Shown here in pieces: positions 5,863 to 6,038 of a stretch of 6,038 nucleotides of DNA. The notes below the pieces were generated by a model. It saw only the letters and a program-made list of their open reading frames with translations. It was not told the DNA's origin and did not search any database. This DNA comes from an uncultured bacterium (GTDB lineage Bacteria; Planctomycetota; Planctomycetia; Pirellulales; UBA1268), in contig CALGAS010000148.1 of NCBI GenBank assembly GCA_937959175.1, positions 1 through 6,038 of the forward strand, in the 5' to 3' direction. A program made the translations under genes and the position numbers. Position 1 is the first letter of the stretch. The number at the start of each line of letters is the position of its first letter.

Positions 5863-6038
5863 GTCCTCGAACCATCCGACGGGCAACAGCCGACCGGCGC
5901 GACTCGTCGTCCTGGCAACCCTTCTCGTTGCTCTGTCGGCAGGCGGAGTTACCACAGCCGGCACTCCATCCCCGCCATCCGCGGCCTCCCCGGAATCCGA
6001 CCCCCTGGCCCTCGGCCTCGCCGCGGACCGGCTGGCCC
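5855..6038 (+). CDS. Exported protein, N-terminus only (possible beta-lactamase-fold serine hydrolase; 3' end outside window)
   Basis: An ATG overlapping the symporter stop by 8 nt opens 61 codons that run off the window. The N-terminus has a signal-peptide layout: Arg13 and Arg16, a hydrophobic core LVVLATLLVALSAGG (17-31), and a likely cut after TTA (residue 35), then a Pro/Ser/Ala-rich linker. The last residues, DPLALGLAADRLA (49-61), resemble the opening of class C beta-lactamase/esterase-type proteins, which often begin with a GLDxxRLARI-like helix. No catalytic motif is in view, so this is a weak lead. Context fits: in Bacillus subtilis a beta-lactamase-family protein (AmiE, formerly YbbE) is encoded with MurQ and trims muropeptides. 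Export and coupling to the symporter are well supported; the enzymatic call is inference. Confidence 0.7.
   Translation, partial: MRESSNHPTGNSRPARLVVLATLLVALSAGGVTTAGTPSPPSAASPESDPLALGLAADRLA

Noticed and set aside
4279..5964. 561-codon open frame antisense to the symporter
   Set aside because: Its translation is Arg/Gly/Gln/Asp-rich low-complexity sequence with no domain, as expected opposite a GC-rich membrane protein gene. The sense frame has clear family motifs.

Overview
This 6,038-bp window is very GC-rich and carries five protein-coding genes plus short gaps between them. It looks like a chromosomal segment from a planctomycete. The evidence is the planctomycete-style Gfo/Idh/MocA oxidoreductase (WWDFGTGALGDMACH signature) and the secreted leucine-rich-repeat protein of a type common in that phylum. 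This taxonomic call is inferred from protein style only. I see no rRNA, tRNA, CRISPR array, insertion sequence or phage gene.

Left part (1-2370, + strand): the C-terminal 333 codons of a Gfo/Idh/MocA oxidoreductase cut by the window edge, then a 418-aa exported LRR protein with a strong Shine-Dalgarno. The oxidoreductase carries an unusual charged insertion of about 45-50 residues. A perfect hairpin overlaps the oxidoreductase stop codon. A second inverted repeat spans the convergent stop codons of the LRR gene and the next gene, and marks the boundary to the right-hand cluster.

Right part (2393-6038): a divergent cluster that reads as an N-acetylmuramic acid (MurNAc) or amino-sugar salvage locus. 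Leftward run murQ (MurNAc-6-phosphate etherase, a very clear call) and, overlapping it by 17 nt, a BadF/BcrA-type sugar kinase most simply read as MurK-like. Rightward, from a 106-bp divergent intergenic region, run a sodium:solute symporter and, overlapping it by 8 nt, the start of an exported protein whose first visible mature residues resemble the N-terminus of beta-lactamase-fold serine hydrolases.

The proposed logic is: an exported hydrolase may release cell-wall fragments or sugars; the symporter imports the free sugar; the kinase makes the 6-phosphate; MurQ removes the lactyl ether to give GlcNAc-6-phosphate. This would be a PTS-independent route. The same three activities (SSS-type transporter, MurK kinase, MurQ) are known in Tannerella forsythia, so the logic is not wholly new. 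The divergent layout, the coupled exported protein and the apparent planctomycete host are the points of interest. No MurR/RpiR-type regulator is visible in the window.
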